Source: a virus | Strand: one strand, 5' to 3' | IMG/VR virus record: IMGVR_UViG_3300048592_001015 | Span: 1-44,417 of that record | Length of the DNA stretch: 44,417 nucleotides | Part shown: positions 6,690-14,829 of the stretch, piece by piece | How positions within the stretch are numbered: position 1 is the first letter of the stretch | Layout of the letters: the number at the start of each line of letters is the position of its first letter | Notes under the pieces: model-generated | Database searches by the model: none | The model's input: the letters and a program-made list of their open reading frames with translations, nothing else | What the model was told of the DNA's origin: nothing | Program-made: the position numbers and the translations under genes

Positions 6690-8543
6690 ATGAAGATCCA
6701 TCAACTATTCGCAACCTCCCAGCCCGGCGATCCATTCACCTTCGTCGTCTCGACGGAGGGGATGAACCGGAAGGGCTTCCGGATCAACCAGAACGGGTGG
6801 GACCTGTCCCACTTCCTGGCGAATCCCATCGCTCTCTGGATGCACGACCACACGATGCCGATCGGGCGTTGGGAGGACGTGCAGATCCAGGGAGGCCGCC
6901 TCGTGGCGAAGCTCAAGCTCGCCGCGCAGGGCACCAGCGAGTTCATCGATGGCATCCGAGGTCTCCTGGAGCAGGGAATCCTCAAGGCCACCAGCGTCGG
7001 CTTCCGCGTCCTGGATTACGTCGAGGACAAGAAGACCAAGGAGCTCACGGTCACCAAGGCCGAGCTTCGCGAGATCAGTATCGTGACGGTGCCCGCCGAT
7101 CCCGGCGCGCTGCGCGCGATGCAGAACCTGTCGGCGGAAGTGCGTGACCGCATACTGATGCCGAGGTCCCCGAGCGGCAAGACTGCCGATACCCCACCAC
7201 TCCCGAAGAGGAATACGACAATGACGCTCGCGGAACGCATCCGGGCGCTCGAAGCCGAATTGAATGAGAAGAAGGCCCGCCTGACCACGCTGGCCGAGCA
7301 GGAGGAGCTCAGCGACGAGGAGAGCTCCGAGCTGGACACGCTGTCCGAGGAGGCCGAGACCCTCGGCACGAAGCTCAACTCGCTGAAGCGCGCCGAGGCG
7401 GCCCTCGCGTCGAACGCCAAGCAGACCCGCCCCGGCGGCAAGACCACGACCCCGGCGCAGGCGCGGCGTGAGCGCCAGAAGGCCGAGCTCCTCTTCCGGG
7501 GGGCGTTCGTCCTGGCCAAGTCGCACGTCACCAACCGCTCGGTCCAGGACATCGTCCTCTCCGAGTTCGGCGGCGACAAGGAGCTGGAGATGATGACGCT
7601 GGCCGCCGCCAATCCGGCGATGACCAACGTCGCGGGCTGGGCCTCGGACCTGATCGAGACCCAGATGGGCGAGTTCCTGGATCTGCTGTCGCCGGAGTCG
7701 GTGTTCGCGCGCATGGCCGGTCTGCGGGTCTCGTTCGATCGGAACGGCGGCGTGAAGCTCCCGGGCCGCGCGACGCGCTCCCTGGGGGGTTCGTTCACCG
7801 GCGAGGGCGCCCCCATCCCGGTCCGGCAGGCGCAGCTCAACACCGTCCTGCTGTCGCCCTTCAAGGCCACCGTGATCACCACGATGACGCGCGAGCTCGC
7901 GCAGCGTTCGGCGCCCGCCGCCGAGCCGCTGTTCCGGCAGATGCTCATCGAGGACACGGCGATCACGATCGACGCGGCCTTCATGGACGACGCGGCGGCC
8001 AGCGCCGTCCGCGCGGCCGGTCTGCAGGTCCTGGGCACCGGCTCCGCCTCGGCGGGCAATTCGGTCACCCAGATCATGACCGATCTCCGCGGCATGGCGG
8101 AGGATCTGATCCTGGCGCAGGCGGGCCGTCGCCCGGTCTGGATCATGAACGACATCCGCCGCCTCGGCCTGATGACGGCGCTGTCGACGACCGAGGACAC
8201 CCGGCCGTTCGCGGACGAGGTCCGCGGCGGGTCGCTGCTGGGCTACCCGATCGTCACGTCGATCAACGTGCCGAACGACGTGGTGTTCCTGGTGGACCAG
8301 GCGGAGCTCGCGCAGGGCTACGGCGACTCGCCGGTGATCGACATGTCCAATCAGGCGACGCTGCACATGGAGGACACGACCCCGCTCCCGCTCGCGAGCG
8401 GCACGCAGGGATCGGCCGTCGTCGCGACCCCCATGCGCTCCCTGTTCCAGACGGACAGCCTCGCGCTGCGCCTCATCTGGGACGTGTCGTGGGTCCTGCG
8501 TCGCGCGGGCGCCTGCCAGTTCCGCACCGGCGTCGCGTGGTGA
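6690..8543 (+). CDS. Prohead protease-scaffold-major capsid protein fusion, 617 aa
   Basis: Residues 1-155 are an HK97-type (U35/S78) prohead protease: GFRINQNGWDLSHFLANPIALWMHDH holds the catalytic His region, ATSVGFRV has the Ser (Ser102), and ELREISIVTVPADP is the third conserved block. Residues 178-260 form a Glu-rich coiled-coil delta/scaffold domain. The rest is an HK97-fold capsid protein, from LAAANPAMTNVAGWASD to the C-terminal FQTDSLALRLIWDVSWVLRRAGA. No stop separates the parts. An internal ATG at 7221 has a well-placed GAGG, so a separate scaffold-capsid product could also be made. MCP codons are strongly GC3-biased, as for a highly expressed gene. Confidence 0.92.
   Translation: MKIHQLFATSQPGDPFTFVVSTEGMNRKGFRINQNGWDLSHFLANPIALWMHDHTMPIGRWEDVQIQGGRLVAKLKLAAQGTSEFIDGIRGLLEQGILKATSVGFRVLDYVEDKKTKELTVTKAELREISIVTVPADPGALRAMQNLSAEVRDRILMPRSPSGKTADTPPLPKRNTTMTLAERIRALEAELNEKKARLTTLAEQEELSDEESSELDTLSEEAETLGTKLNSLKRAEAALASNAKQTRPGGKTTTPAQARRERQKAELLFRGAFVLAKSHVTNRSVQDIVLSEFGGDKELEMMTLAAANPAMTNVAGWASDLIETQMGEFLDLLSPESVFARMAGLRVSFDRNGGVKLPGRATRSLGGSFTGEGAPIPVRQAQLNTVLLSPFKATVITTMTRELAQRSAPAAEPLFRQMLIEDTAITIDAAFMDDAAASAVRAAGLQVLGTGSASAGNSVTQIMTDLRGMAEDLILAQAGRRPVWIMNDIRRLGLMTALSTTEDTRPFADEVRGGSLLGYPIVTSINVPNDVVFLVDQAELAQGYGDSPVIDMSNQATLHMEDTTPLPLASGTQGSAVVATPMRSLFQTDSLALRLIWDVSWVLRRAGACQFRTGVAW
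7207..7223 (+). promoter_or_regulatory. Internal ribosome-binding site and start within the protease-MCP fusion
   Basis: GAGG (about 7209-7212) lies 8 bases before the in-frame ATG at 7221, which begins MTLAERIRALEAELNEK, the usual type of start for an HK97 delta-domain/capsid protein. The 20 residues before it are Pro-rich linker-like sequence. This suggests that separate protease and capsid genes were joined by loss of a stop codon, while internal initiation may still operate. Confidence 0.55.
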
Positions 8544-8550
8544 TCTGAGC

Positions 8551-8574
8551 GAGGGGGGCTTCGCGGCCCCCCTC
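8551..8574 (+). terminator. G6/C6 hairpin after the capsid gene
   Basis: GAGGGGGGC (8551-8559) pairs perfectly with GCCCCCCTC (8566-8574) around a TTCGCG loop. There is no T-run after it, so it may act as a leaky terminator or an mRNA 3'-end stabiliser. It would set capsid mRNA levels above those of the downstream portal and tail genes. Confidence 0.55.
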
Positions 8575-8599
8575 ACTCTCCGACAGGGGGACATGAGAC

Positions 8600-9094
8600 A
8601 TGCCGATCAACATTGCGACCCCGGCCGACATCGGTGGTGCCCTGGGCACTGACGAAGTCCGCGTGCTCCACATGACGGGGCCGTATCGGGACATGATCCT
8701 GGTCAACAAGATCAACGACCCCACTCTGGATGATGCGGTCGCCTCCCGCGAGGTCATCACGGAGCAGGGCGCGGGCATCATCACGACCCCGCAGACCCTG
8801 ACCCTGACCTTCACGGAAGTCGGCGGTGGCGCGCTGGTGAATCCGCCCCCGGCGTATCCGCACGACATCCTGCTCCGGCTGACCGGCTCCACGACTGGCG
8901 GGGTCACGCCCACCCACGCGGAAGTCGATCACAACGGCGATTCGATCGAGGACCTGCCGGTGACCGAAGTCAGCCCCGGCGTGTGGACCATCCCCTACGC
9001 TTTCGATGCGGAAGGCACCCACATCGTGTCCGTGGTCTTCAACACCGGAGATCACGGCAACGCCTCCGTCACGATGCAGCCCGCAACGCCCTGA
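8600..9094 (+). CDS. Putative head decoration protein with Ig-like domain, 164 aa
   Basis: Not assigned to a named family. It follows MCP and its hairpin, with the Shine-Dalgarno AGGGGG upstream of ATG 8600. The N-terminal half (ATPADIGGALGTDEVRVLHM) is followed by a Pro/Gly hinge and a C-terminal beta-rich segment, EVSPGVWTIPYAFDAEGTHIVSVVF, that looks like a bacterial Ig-like or fibronectin-like fold. Small proteins with such domains beside the capsid gene are often capsid decoration proteins. The codon use is MCP-like, consistent with a structural protein made in quantity. Confidence 0.55.
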   Translation: MPINIATPADIGGALGTDEVRVLHMTGPYRDMILVNKINDPTLDDAVASREVITEQGAGIITTPQTLTLTFTEVGGGALVNPPPAYPHDILLRLTGSTTGGVTPTHAEVDHNGDSIEDLPVTEVSPGVWTIPYAFDAEGTHIVSVVFNTGDHGNASVTMQPATP

Positions 9095-9096
9095 TC

Positions 9097-10434
9097 ATGA
9101 GCCTTCTCACCTCCTGGTTCGGCCGCTACTTCCCGAGCCGGAACGACTGGAAGCCTCCGTCGTTCTGGCCGGTGACGTGGTGGCAGCAGGGCTACCGAGC
9201 CCCGACCTCGCAGCGCAACGCGGCCGTTGAGGCTTGCGTCGGCGCGATTTCGCAGACCATTGCGATGCTGCCCATCGCGCATTGGAGGGAGGATGAGAAG
9301 GGTGGAGCGGTGCGAGTCAAGAACTCCGCCGCCAGCCGAGTTCTGCGCAAGCCGAACGCATACCAGACGAAGTCCGACTTCTTCCTGAACCTCGTGCGGT
9401 CCGAGCTCTTCCAGGGGAACGGATACGCGCTCGCCCAGCGCAACGGCCGGGGGGAGATCAGCGCGCTTCATCCTGTCCAGCCTGCGTCGCTGTATCCGTT
9501 TGTCAGCGAAGAAGACGGCAGCATCTTCTATCAGTTCGCCCAGACGCCGATCGGGCAGGACTTCGACCCTGTTCTTGAGGACCTATATCGAGCGGACGAC
9601 GTGCTTCACGTCCGGATGCACACTCCCGTCCACCCCCTGGTCGGCGAGACCCCTCTGCTGGCGGCGTCGCTGGCCGTAGACTCCGGCAACGCCATACAGA
9701 CGGCGAGTGCGGCGTTCCACACGAACATGTCGCGCCCCAGCGGCTATCTCAAGGTCCCCGGCTCGCTGAAGCAGGACATCCTGGAGTCGCTGCGCGGGGA
9801 ATGGCAGGCCGCCTATCAAGGCGTGAGCGCAGGTCGTGTCGCTGTTCTGCAGGGCGGCGTGGAGTGGCAGGCGCTGTCCATGACCGCGGTGGATGCCGCG
9901 ATCATCGACTCCTACAAGATGACCATTGCGGACATCGCGCGGGTCTTCCGGGTGCCGCTGGCGATCATCGGCGACAATACGTCGACCTACAACAATACCG
10001 AAGTCCTCATGAAGTTCTGGCTGAACACCGGCCTCGGCTTCATGCTGGAGCATCTGGAGCTCGCGCTCGATGCGCTGTTCCAGCTCCCGGAAGGTGAGTG
10101 GGTCCAGTTCGATACCGACTATCTGCAGCGCGCAGACTTCTCCGCCCGCATTGAAGGTCTTGTGCGGGGGGTGCAGGGAGCGCTCTTTACGCCGAACGAG
10201 GCTCGCCAGCGCGAGGGACTTCCGAGGGTCGCATACGGCGACGAGCCCCGCGTCCAGGCGCAGGTCGTTCCGTTGTCGTTCGCATCCCACGCCCCGGGAG
10301 AGTCGGCTCCCACCGCGCCCGCGGTTGACCCCCCAGGGCCTTCCGATGATGATCCGCCGGAGGACGAGGAGGAGAATGCCCTGGCGGCGATCCCCGAAGT
10401 CTGGCTTGCTCGATATGAGGAGACGACCCCGTGA
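9097..10434 (+). CDS. Portal protein (HK97 family), 445 aa
   Basis: This is the dodecameric portal that forms the DNA channel at one capsid vertex. It has hallmarks of HK97-type portals: the early [24 protein letters not shown] helix, [48 protein letters not shown] and the [15 protein letters not shown]...[14 protein letters not shown] stem region. A Pro/Asp/Glu-rich tail of about 60 residues ends it. ATG 9097 is used because the longer frame runs into the upstream gene. Unusually it lies downstream of the protease and capsid rather than between TerL and protease. Confidence 0.93.
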   Translation: MSLLTSWFGRYFPSRNDWKPPSFWPVTWWQQGYRAPTSQRNAAVEACVGAISQTIAMLPIAHWREDEKGGAVRVKNSAASRVLRKPNAYQTKSDFFLNLVRSELFQGNGYALAQRNGRGEISALHPVQPASLYPFVSEEDGSIFYQFAQTPIGQDFDPVLEDLYRADDVLHVRMHTPVHPLVGETPLLAASLAVDSGNAIQTASAAFHTNMSRPSGYLKVPGSLKQDILESLRGEWQAAYQGVSAGRVAVLQGGVEWQALSMTAVDAAIIDSYKMTIADIARVFRVPLAIIGDNTSTYNNTEVLMKFWLNTGLGFMLEHLELALDALFQLPEGEWVQFDTDYLQRADFSARIEGLVRGVQGALFTPNEARQREGLPRVAYGDEPRVQAQVVPLSFASHAPGESAPTAPAVDPPGPSDDDPPEDEEENALAAIPEVWLARYEETTP

Positions 10435-11642
10435 AGATGGAAGATATCATCCGGGGCCTCAAGGCAATCCTGGAGCCGAAGCTCGCCGAACTCCGTAAGG
10501 AGCTCGCCGAGACCCGACGGGAAATGCGGGAGCTGGTCGACGCCGCCCAGGCGCAGATCGCAGACCTGACCAAGGAGAACGCAGATCTCAAGGCGCACGT
10601 CCAGCAGATCGACGAGGCGGGCATCAACCAGACCCGGCTGGCGATCGAGTCCGAGCGAGTCCTGGCCGAGGTCGCAAAGCAGATTGGAGGACTGTCCATT
10701 CCGGACGTGGCGGTGTTCCAGGCATCTGTGGATCGGGTGCTTGCCCGCTTCGAAGAGAAGTGGAAAGAGGCGTCTGACGAGATCCTATCCGTGCGGTCGG
10801 AGAACACCGACGCGCGCATGGACGTCAGCAATTTCATTTCCGAGACCTCCGCGGAAGTGAACCGCCGCCTGGATGAAGCGCACGCCAAGGTGGACGAGAG
10901 ATTGGCTTCCTTGAAGGATGGACGGGATGGCGAACCCGGTCCTCAAGGCGAGCCGGGACCGATGGGGCCAGCGGGGTCTCCTGGGCCTGAGGGTCCCATC
11001 GGTCCGCAGGGTGCCCCAGGCGAGCAAGGCCCCCAGGGCTTGCCCGGCCCGCAGGGTCTAACGGGTCCAACGGGGCACATCGCCAACGTGAAGACCATAC
11101 GGACCGGCGTCGAATACGGCGAAGGCGACCTGGGCTACTGGCGCGGGGGGTTGTGGCTCGCGACGAAGGATGTTCGCCAGCCCCCCGGCGAGGACCTGTC
11201 GTGGAAGCTCGTGGTCAACGGTGTCGACCCGGACTCCTTCAAGATGTCCTACAGCCCAGAGGGCGAGCGCGGGACGTTCGGCTTCGCCCTCAGCGACGGC
11301 ACGCAGAAGTCCTTTGAGGCTTGCTTCTCGCCGGTGCGTCACCTGGGCGCGTGGGAGGCCGAGGCCGAATACAATCTGAACGAAGAGGTCGCGTTCAACG
11401 GCTGCACCTGGAGGGCCTTGCGTCCGACAACGAGCCAGCCTCCCAGTGAGGACTGGAGACTTGTGTCACAGCGCGGCAAGTCCGGGCCGAGGGGGGATTC
11501 TGGCCCTCCGGGGCCGCCCGGCTCTGCTGGTCCTCCGGGTGCGGGCATCAAGGCTGTGGAGTTCGTCGACGGCGGGTTCCTGATCACGCTCACCGACGGA
11601 TCGTCTCTGGCCGCCCCTGTGACGGAGACCCCCGATGAGTGA
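10431..11642 (+). CDS. Collagen-like structural protein with coiled coil, 403 aa
   Basis: GTG 10431 overlaps the portal stop (GTGA). Residues 1-160 are a long coiled coil ([39 protein letters not shown]). Then comes about 17 Gly-X-Y triplets ([20 protein letters not shown]...), a middle domain with two aromatic 'W..G..W.A' repeats like carbohydrate-binding modules ([23 protein letters not shown]), a second shorter collagen stretch and a terminal beta segment. Collagen-like trimers form phage fibres. Its location between portal and connector hints at a head or neck fibre (whisker) that might bind host surface glycans. Confidence 0.8.
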   Translation: MKMEDIIRGLKAILEPKLAELRKELAETRREMRELVDAAQAQIADLTKENADLKAHVQQIDEAGINQTRLAIESERVLAEVAKQIGGLSIPDVAVFQASVDRVLARFEEKWKEASDEILSVRSENTDARMDVSNFISETSAEVNRRLDEAHAKVDERLASLKDGRDGEPGPQGEPGPMGPAGSPGPEGPIGPQGAPGEQGPQGLPGPQGLTGPTGHIANVKTIRTGVEYGEGDLGYWRGGLWLATKDVRQPPGEDLSWKLVVNGVDPDSFKMSYSPEGERGTFGFALSDGTQKSFEACFSPVRHLGAWEAEAEYNLNEEVAFNGCTWRALRPTTSQPPSEDWRLVSQRGKSGPRGDSGPPGPPGSAGPPGAGIKAVEFVDGGFLITLTDGSSLAAPVTETPDE

Positions 11643-12288
11643 GACCTTCGCCAACGAAGCAACGATCAAGTCGCAGGTTCGGTTCTCCGACTTCGACACG
11701 AACGTCAGCGGCCCGCTGCGGACGGTGGAAGAGGTCAAGGCATGGTTCGGCATCACCGACACCACCCACGACACTCAGCTCGCCCTGGCTGTGGATGCGG
11801 TCAGCGCAGCCATTCGTGGATACACGGGGCGAGTCCTGACGTCGGGAACCCACACTGAGACCTTCCGCGATGTGATGGACATCAAGCCGGAGCGATACCT
11901 CCAGGAGATCCCGGTTGCGTCCGTGACCGGGGCGCTGCTCTTGAACAAGCGGACGGGACGGGTGACGCTGACAGGCGGTCCCGAGCTCGTGGTGGAATAC
12001 GAAGGAGGATACACCGACCTCCCTGCCGATCTCACGGTGGTGTTCTACGAGCTGGTTCGCCAGCAGATGGGAGCCTGGGGGGTTGAGCAGCTCGGGAATG
12101 CGAAGCCCGCCGACGATCCCCGCGAGAAGGCTGTCTGGCTGGGATCGCTGAAGGTGGAATACGCCATCAGCGCGACCGCTGCCCAGGCGAAGGCCTCTGG
12201 AGCCGGTGGGATCTCGGAAGCCGCCCTGGCTCCCTACGCCAATGTCCTCGATCAATATCGCGCGTTCCGGACGCTGGTCGCGACATGA
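11635..12288 (+). CDS. Head-tail connector (gp6-like), 217 aa
   Basis: [36 protein letters not shown] is the typical N-terminal pattern of the phage gp6-like connector family: helix, 'D..L..ai.aA...I..yTGR'. It is followed by the [17 protein letters not shown] beta region and a helical C-terminus. Connectors of this family stack under the portal to join head and tail. The start ATG 11635 overlaps the previous gene by 8 bp. Order after portal and before other neck genes fits. Confidence 0.8.
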   Translation: MSETFANEATIKSQVRFSDFDTNVSGPLRTVEEVKAWFGITDTTHDTQLALAVDAVSAAIRGYTGRVLTSGTHTETFRDVMDIKPERYLQEIPVASVTGALLLNKRTGRVTLTGGPELVVEYEGGYTDLPADLTVVFYELVRQQMGAWGVEQLGNAKPADDPREKAVWLGSLKVEYAISATAAQAKASGAGGISEAALAPYANVLDQYRAFRTLVAT

Positions 12289-12581
12289 AGGCCTCCATCG
12301 ACAGGCTCATCGCCAAGTATGGCGAGCCGGTGCAGTTCACCCCGCGCGGCGGAACGACGACTTCTATGTCGGCTGTCGTTCAGCTCCCCATGTCGGATGC
12401 GCTGGTCAATGACTTCGATGTCACGGGCTTCGTTGTCTACATGCGGACCCAGGATGTCCCGCAGGCGCCCACGAAGTTCGACCGAGTCACCATCCGGGGG
12501 GAGGACCGCGGCATCGAAGAAGTCCAGGTCGAGACCCTTTCCGGGGAAACGATCTGCTATGTGCTGAGGGTCCGTGGATGA
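12285..12581 (+). CDS. Head-closure/neck protein, 98 aa
   Basis: A small beta-rich protein (GEPVQFTPRGG...FDVTGFVVYMRTQDVPQAPTKFDRVTIRGEDRGIEEVQVETLSGE) in the position of phage head-tail joining proteins (stopper/head-closure family), which plug the portal after packaging. It is ATGA-coupled to the connector and to the next gene. The family call rests on size, beta pattern ('p..fD.v.i.g....i..V') and synteny. Confidence 0.65.
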   Translation: MKASIDRLIAKYGEPVQFTPRGGTTTSMSAVVQLPMSDALVNDFDVTGFVVYMRTQDVPQAPTKFDRVTIRGEDRGIEEVQVETLSGETICYVLRVRG

Positions 12582-13000
12582 GCAGCATCGCAGTCCGTCA
12601 AGCCCTTCGGGATGCTTGGCCGTCCATCACCCCCCTGCTGCCCTATGTGGAGACGATCAGCGAAAAGGTTGATCCGGCCGTCACGGCAGTCCAGATCTGG
12701 GGCACGTTCATCTTCGATAGCACGACCCGGGACTATCAGTCGATGGGCTCCAAGCCGTGGATCGAGGAACAGGGAATCGCAGCGGTTGTCCTTATCGCAT
12801 ACGCCGGTGTCGGCGATGAAGAGGTCGCCGCTGCCGCAGATGATGTCGTCCGTGGGTGGACCTCGTGGATCAACTCCGTGGGCGACATCTGGATCCATTC
12901 GGTGGACCCTCCGCGGCCGCCGGATCCGGAGGCTGTCGGCGATATGTATCGCTTGACAGTCAATCTTAACTACAGATACCAGACCAAAGGAGGGTCCTGA
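12578..13000 (+). CDS. Probable tail terminator / neck protein, 140 aa
   Basis: It sits between head-closure and major tail protein, where tail-terminator proteins are normally encoded; these cap the tail tube and attach it to the neck. The pattern fits: an N-terminal amphipathic helix (SSIAVRQALRDAWPSI), a central AAVVLIAYAGVGDEEVAAAADDVVRGW and a C-terminal strand (MYRLTVNLNYRYQT). There is no direct family motif by eye. Confidence 0.6.
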   Translation: MSSIAVRQALRDAWPSITPLLPYVETISEKVDPAVTAVQIWGTFIFDSTTRDYQSMGSKPWIEEQGIAAVVLIAYAGVGDEEVAAAADDVVRGWTSWINSVGDIWIHSVDPPRPPDPEAVGDMYRLTVNLNYRYQTKGGS

Positions 13001-13003
13001 ACT

Positions 13004-13642
13004 ATGGCACGCGAGAGCACCATCGGGTCGGTCTTCATGCTCGAAGACATGCCCGCTTCGGCGGGGGCCGCCATCACGGATATCACCGTGGGCGCCACCA
13101 CCGAGATCACCGTGACGGGCACGTTCGCAATCAACGACTACGTCACCATCGCGGGCACCGGCTCCAGCACGCTGGATCGCAAGACCGCGCATCGGGTCAG
13201 CGCCACCGGCACGGGCACCATCACGATCGACACCGACACGACCGGCGAGACGATCGCAGCGGGGGGCACGGCCACGAAGATCGTGACCACCGAGGTCTGC
13301 TTCTCGGAGTTCGGCGTGGAGGCCGCCACCCCCGGCGAGGTCGACGTCACGACCATGTGCGATCTCGAGCGCCGCAACGTCGCGGGCCTCAGCAGCCCCG
13401 GCAGCGCGAGCTTCTCCGGGCCGCTGGACCTCACCGATGTCGGGCAGCAGAAGCTCCTGGCCGCGCACGGCGACGGTCTGGCGCGCAACATGATCTGGAC
13501 GACGCGCGGTGGGCAGGTCGGCATCCTCTACGGCGTCGTCACCGCGTTCGCGGCCGCGCCGCAGGGCGTGGAGCAGGCGGTCACCTTCAACGGGGCGTTC
13601 CAGATCCAGGACCGCCCGATCTACCTGCCGCCGGTGGCCTGA
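13004..13642 (+). CDS. Major tail (tube) protein, 212 aa
   Basis: The start MARESTIGSVFMLEDMPASAGAAI and the beta-rich, Thr/Gly/Ala-heavy body fit siphovirus tail-tube proteins. An inserted Ig-like segment covers about residues 25-85 (ITVTGTFAINDYVTIAG...), and the C-terminal half carries SGPLDLTDVGQQKLLAAH and GAFQIQDRPIYLP. It forms hexameric rings around the tape measure. Strong GC3 codon bias like the capsid gene indicates abundant expression. It directly precedes the tail-chaperone pair, as usual. Confidence 0.82.
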   Translation: MARESTIGSVFMLEDMPASAGAAITDITVGATTEITVTGTFAINDYVTIAGTGSSTLDRKTAHRVSATGTGTITIDTDTTGETIAAGGTATKIVTTEVCFSEFGVEAATPGEVDVTTMCDLERRNVAGLSSPGSASFSGPLDLTDVGQQKLLAAHGDGLARNMIWTTRGGQVGILYGVVTAFAAAPQGVEQAVTFNGAFQIQDRPIYLPPVA

Positions 13643-13649
13643 GGCCGTC

Positions 13650-13928
13650 ATGCTCAAGATCCAGGAGCTTGAGATTGACGGTGAGATCTTCCGCCTGCGT
13701 GAGCCGCGCCTCGCCGACTACATCAGGGCGAGGGCGGTGCAGGGGGAGGACTTCGTGTTCACGATGCTGGCCGGGATGCTGCTCGACGAAAGCGGCAACC
13801 CGATCGGAGACGAGGGCGTGCAGAATCTCCCCCTGCGCGCCTTCGACCGGCTCACGGAGGCCGTCACCAAGTTGACGGCTCTGCGTGTCGACCCTTTGGA
13901 CCCGACGACCGCTTCCTCCACCGACTAG
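13650..13928 (+). CDS. Tail assembly chaperone (gpG-like), 92 aa
   Basis: A small acidic protein between the tail-tube and tape-measure genes (IQELEIDGEIFRLREPRLADYIRARAVQGEDF...RLTEAVTKLTALRVDP), the expected place and type for a lambda gpG-like chaperone that wraps the tape measure during tail assembly. ATG 13650 lies 8 bp after the tail-tube stop. Near its 3' end lies a canonical slippery heptamer, so a fraction of ribosomes should continue in the -1 frame to make a longer GT protein (13650-14230). Confidence 0.8.
   Translation: MLKIQELEIDGEIFRLREPRLADYIRARAVQGEDFVFTMLAGMLLDESGNPIGDEGVQNLPLRAFDRLTEAVTKLTALRVDPLDPTTASSTD
13892..13898 (+). promoter_or_regulatory. Slippery heptamer for -1 programmed frameshift
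   Basis: C-CCT-TTG fits X-XXY-YYZ exactly in the zero frame of the upstream chaperone. After a -1 slip the codons are CCC TTT, and the new frame is open through 13925-14230 with sensible sequence (GPDDRFLHRLALAIGG then TVQELKERMS). This yields the GT fusion typical of siphovirus tail chaperones. Confidence 0.8.
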
Positions 13929-13945
13929 CGCTCGCTATCGGCGGG

Positions 13946-14230
13946 GTGACGGTTCAAGAGCTGAAGGAGCGAATGTCGGCCCAAGAGTTCATGGACTGGC
14001 GAGAGTTCGCTGCGTCGGAGCCTTTTCTAGCCGAACGTGTTGATCTGGCTGGAGCCTTGATGTCTTCCGTTGTTGCGAACTCGAACCGGCCCAAGAACGC
14101 CAAGCCCTACACGATCAGCGACTTCATGATCGTGCAGGCCGCCTTGGACAAGCAAGCGCCGGACGAAGACAAACTACAAGAGCTTCACCTCAAGAATACC
14201 ATCCTCACGCTGGGGGGTTCCGTAACGTGA
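13946..14230 (+). CDS. Tail assembly chaperone, frameshift-encoded T part
   Basis: Read independently from GTG 13946 it gives 94 aa (TVQELKERMSAQEFMDWREFAASEPFLAERVDLAGALMSSVVANSN). Sequence conservation seems to extend upstream of that GTG into the -1 frame (RFLHRLALAIGGV), so it is better read as the C-terminal half of a GT fusion made by slippage at 13892-13898. The 'ELk.rms..Ef.dW..f...ePf..eR.d' pattern is typical of the T domain. The domain links gpG-bound tape measure to tail-tube subunits. Confidence 0.78.
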   Translation: MTVQELKERMSAQEFMDWREFAASEPFLAERVDLAGALMSSVVANSNRPKNAKPYTISDFMIVQAALDKQAPDEDKLQELHLKNTILTLGGSVT

Positions 14231-14829
14231 TCAACTACTCCCAACCGGTCGTCATTCTTGGCAAGGCCGAATTTCTGGCTGCGATCAGGAACCTGCCCGG
14301 TCGGGTGGTTCAGAAGATCATGGACGCCTGGACCCTCAAGCAGGCCCAGGCGCTCGCCAACATCGCTCGGCGCTCGGCCCCCCGCGATCGTAACCCGAAC
14401 CGAAACAAGCCTGAGACCTCCCGTCTGTGGCGGTCGATCAAGGGCTCCAAGGTTCGGCGTTTGCAGAAGTTCCCAGGCACGGTGTCGCGGTCGATCGCGT
14501 TTGGAGCTTCTGCACGGGGGTCCAGGCTGGGTGGCGGCGGGCGAACGGCTAGACCCCGCCGTAGGGGCAAGGCCCCCCGCATGGGGCCACCAGCGCCTCG
14601 TGCGAGGCACTTCCACTTGGCGGTCCTGGGCACGAAGGAGCGAGTGCAGCGCAGGACCGGTCGCCGCACGGGCAGGATGTGGGGGGCCACGGCGAACCCT
14701 CAGTTCTGGCAGCGGTCTTCCGCAACGGTTCTGTCCGTTGCCAAGGGTGAGGTCGGGGCTCAGCTCCGGGTCGCCTACGACCGCGGTATCCAGTTGGAGA
14801 TCAACCGCTTGAAGAGGAAGTATCTCTGA
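14227..14829 (+). CDS. Basic HK97 gp10-like tail/neck protein, 200 aa
   Basis: GTG 14227 overlaps the chaperone stop. The N-terminal half (GKAEFLAAIRNLPGRVVQKIMDAWTLKQAQALANIARRSAPRD) has the shape of the HK97 gp10-like tail-component family ('...l.kl...v...l..A....a..v...ak..aP...'). A long Arg/Gly/Pro-rich basic segment follows (about 95-140), then a helical end. The position between chaperone and tape measure differs from the usual place among neck genes. The basic segment is unusual and could bind nucleic acid or the tape measure. Confidence 0.6.
   Translation: MINYSQPVVILGKAEFLAAIRNLPGRVVQKIMDAWTLKQAQALANIARRSAPRDRNPNRNKPETSRLWRSIKGSKVRRLQKFPGTVSRSIAFGASARGSRLGGGGRTARPRRRGKAPRMGPPAPRARHFHLAVLGTKERVQRRTGRRTGRMWGATANPQFWQRSSATVLSVAKGEVGAQLRVAYDRGIQLEINRLKRKYL

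Noticed and set aside
6705-8594. Long minus-strand open frame (629 codons) opposite the capsid gene
   Set aside because: It is antisense to a clear protease-capsid gene, is Arg/Gly/His-rich and has no recognisable domain. Long antisense frames are a side effect of high GC3.
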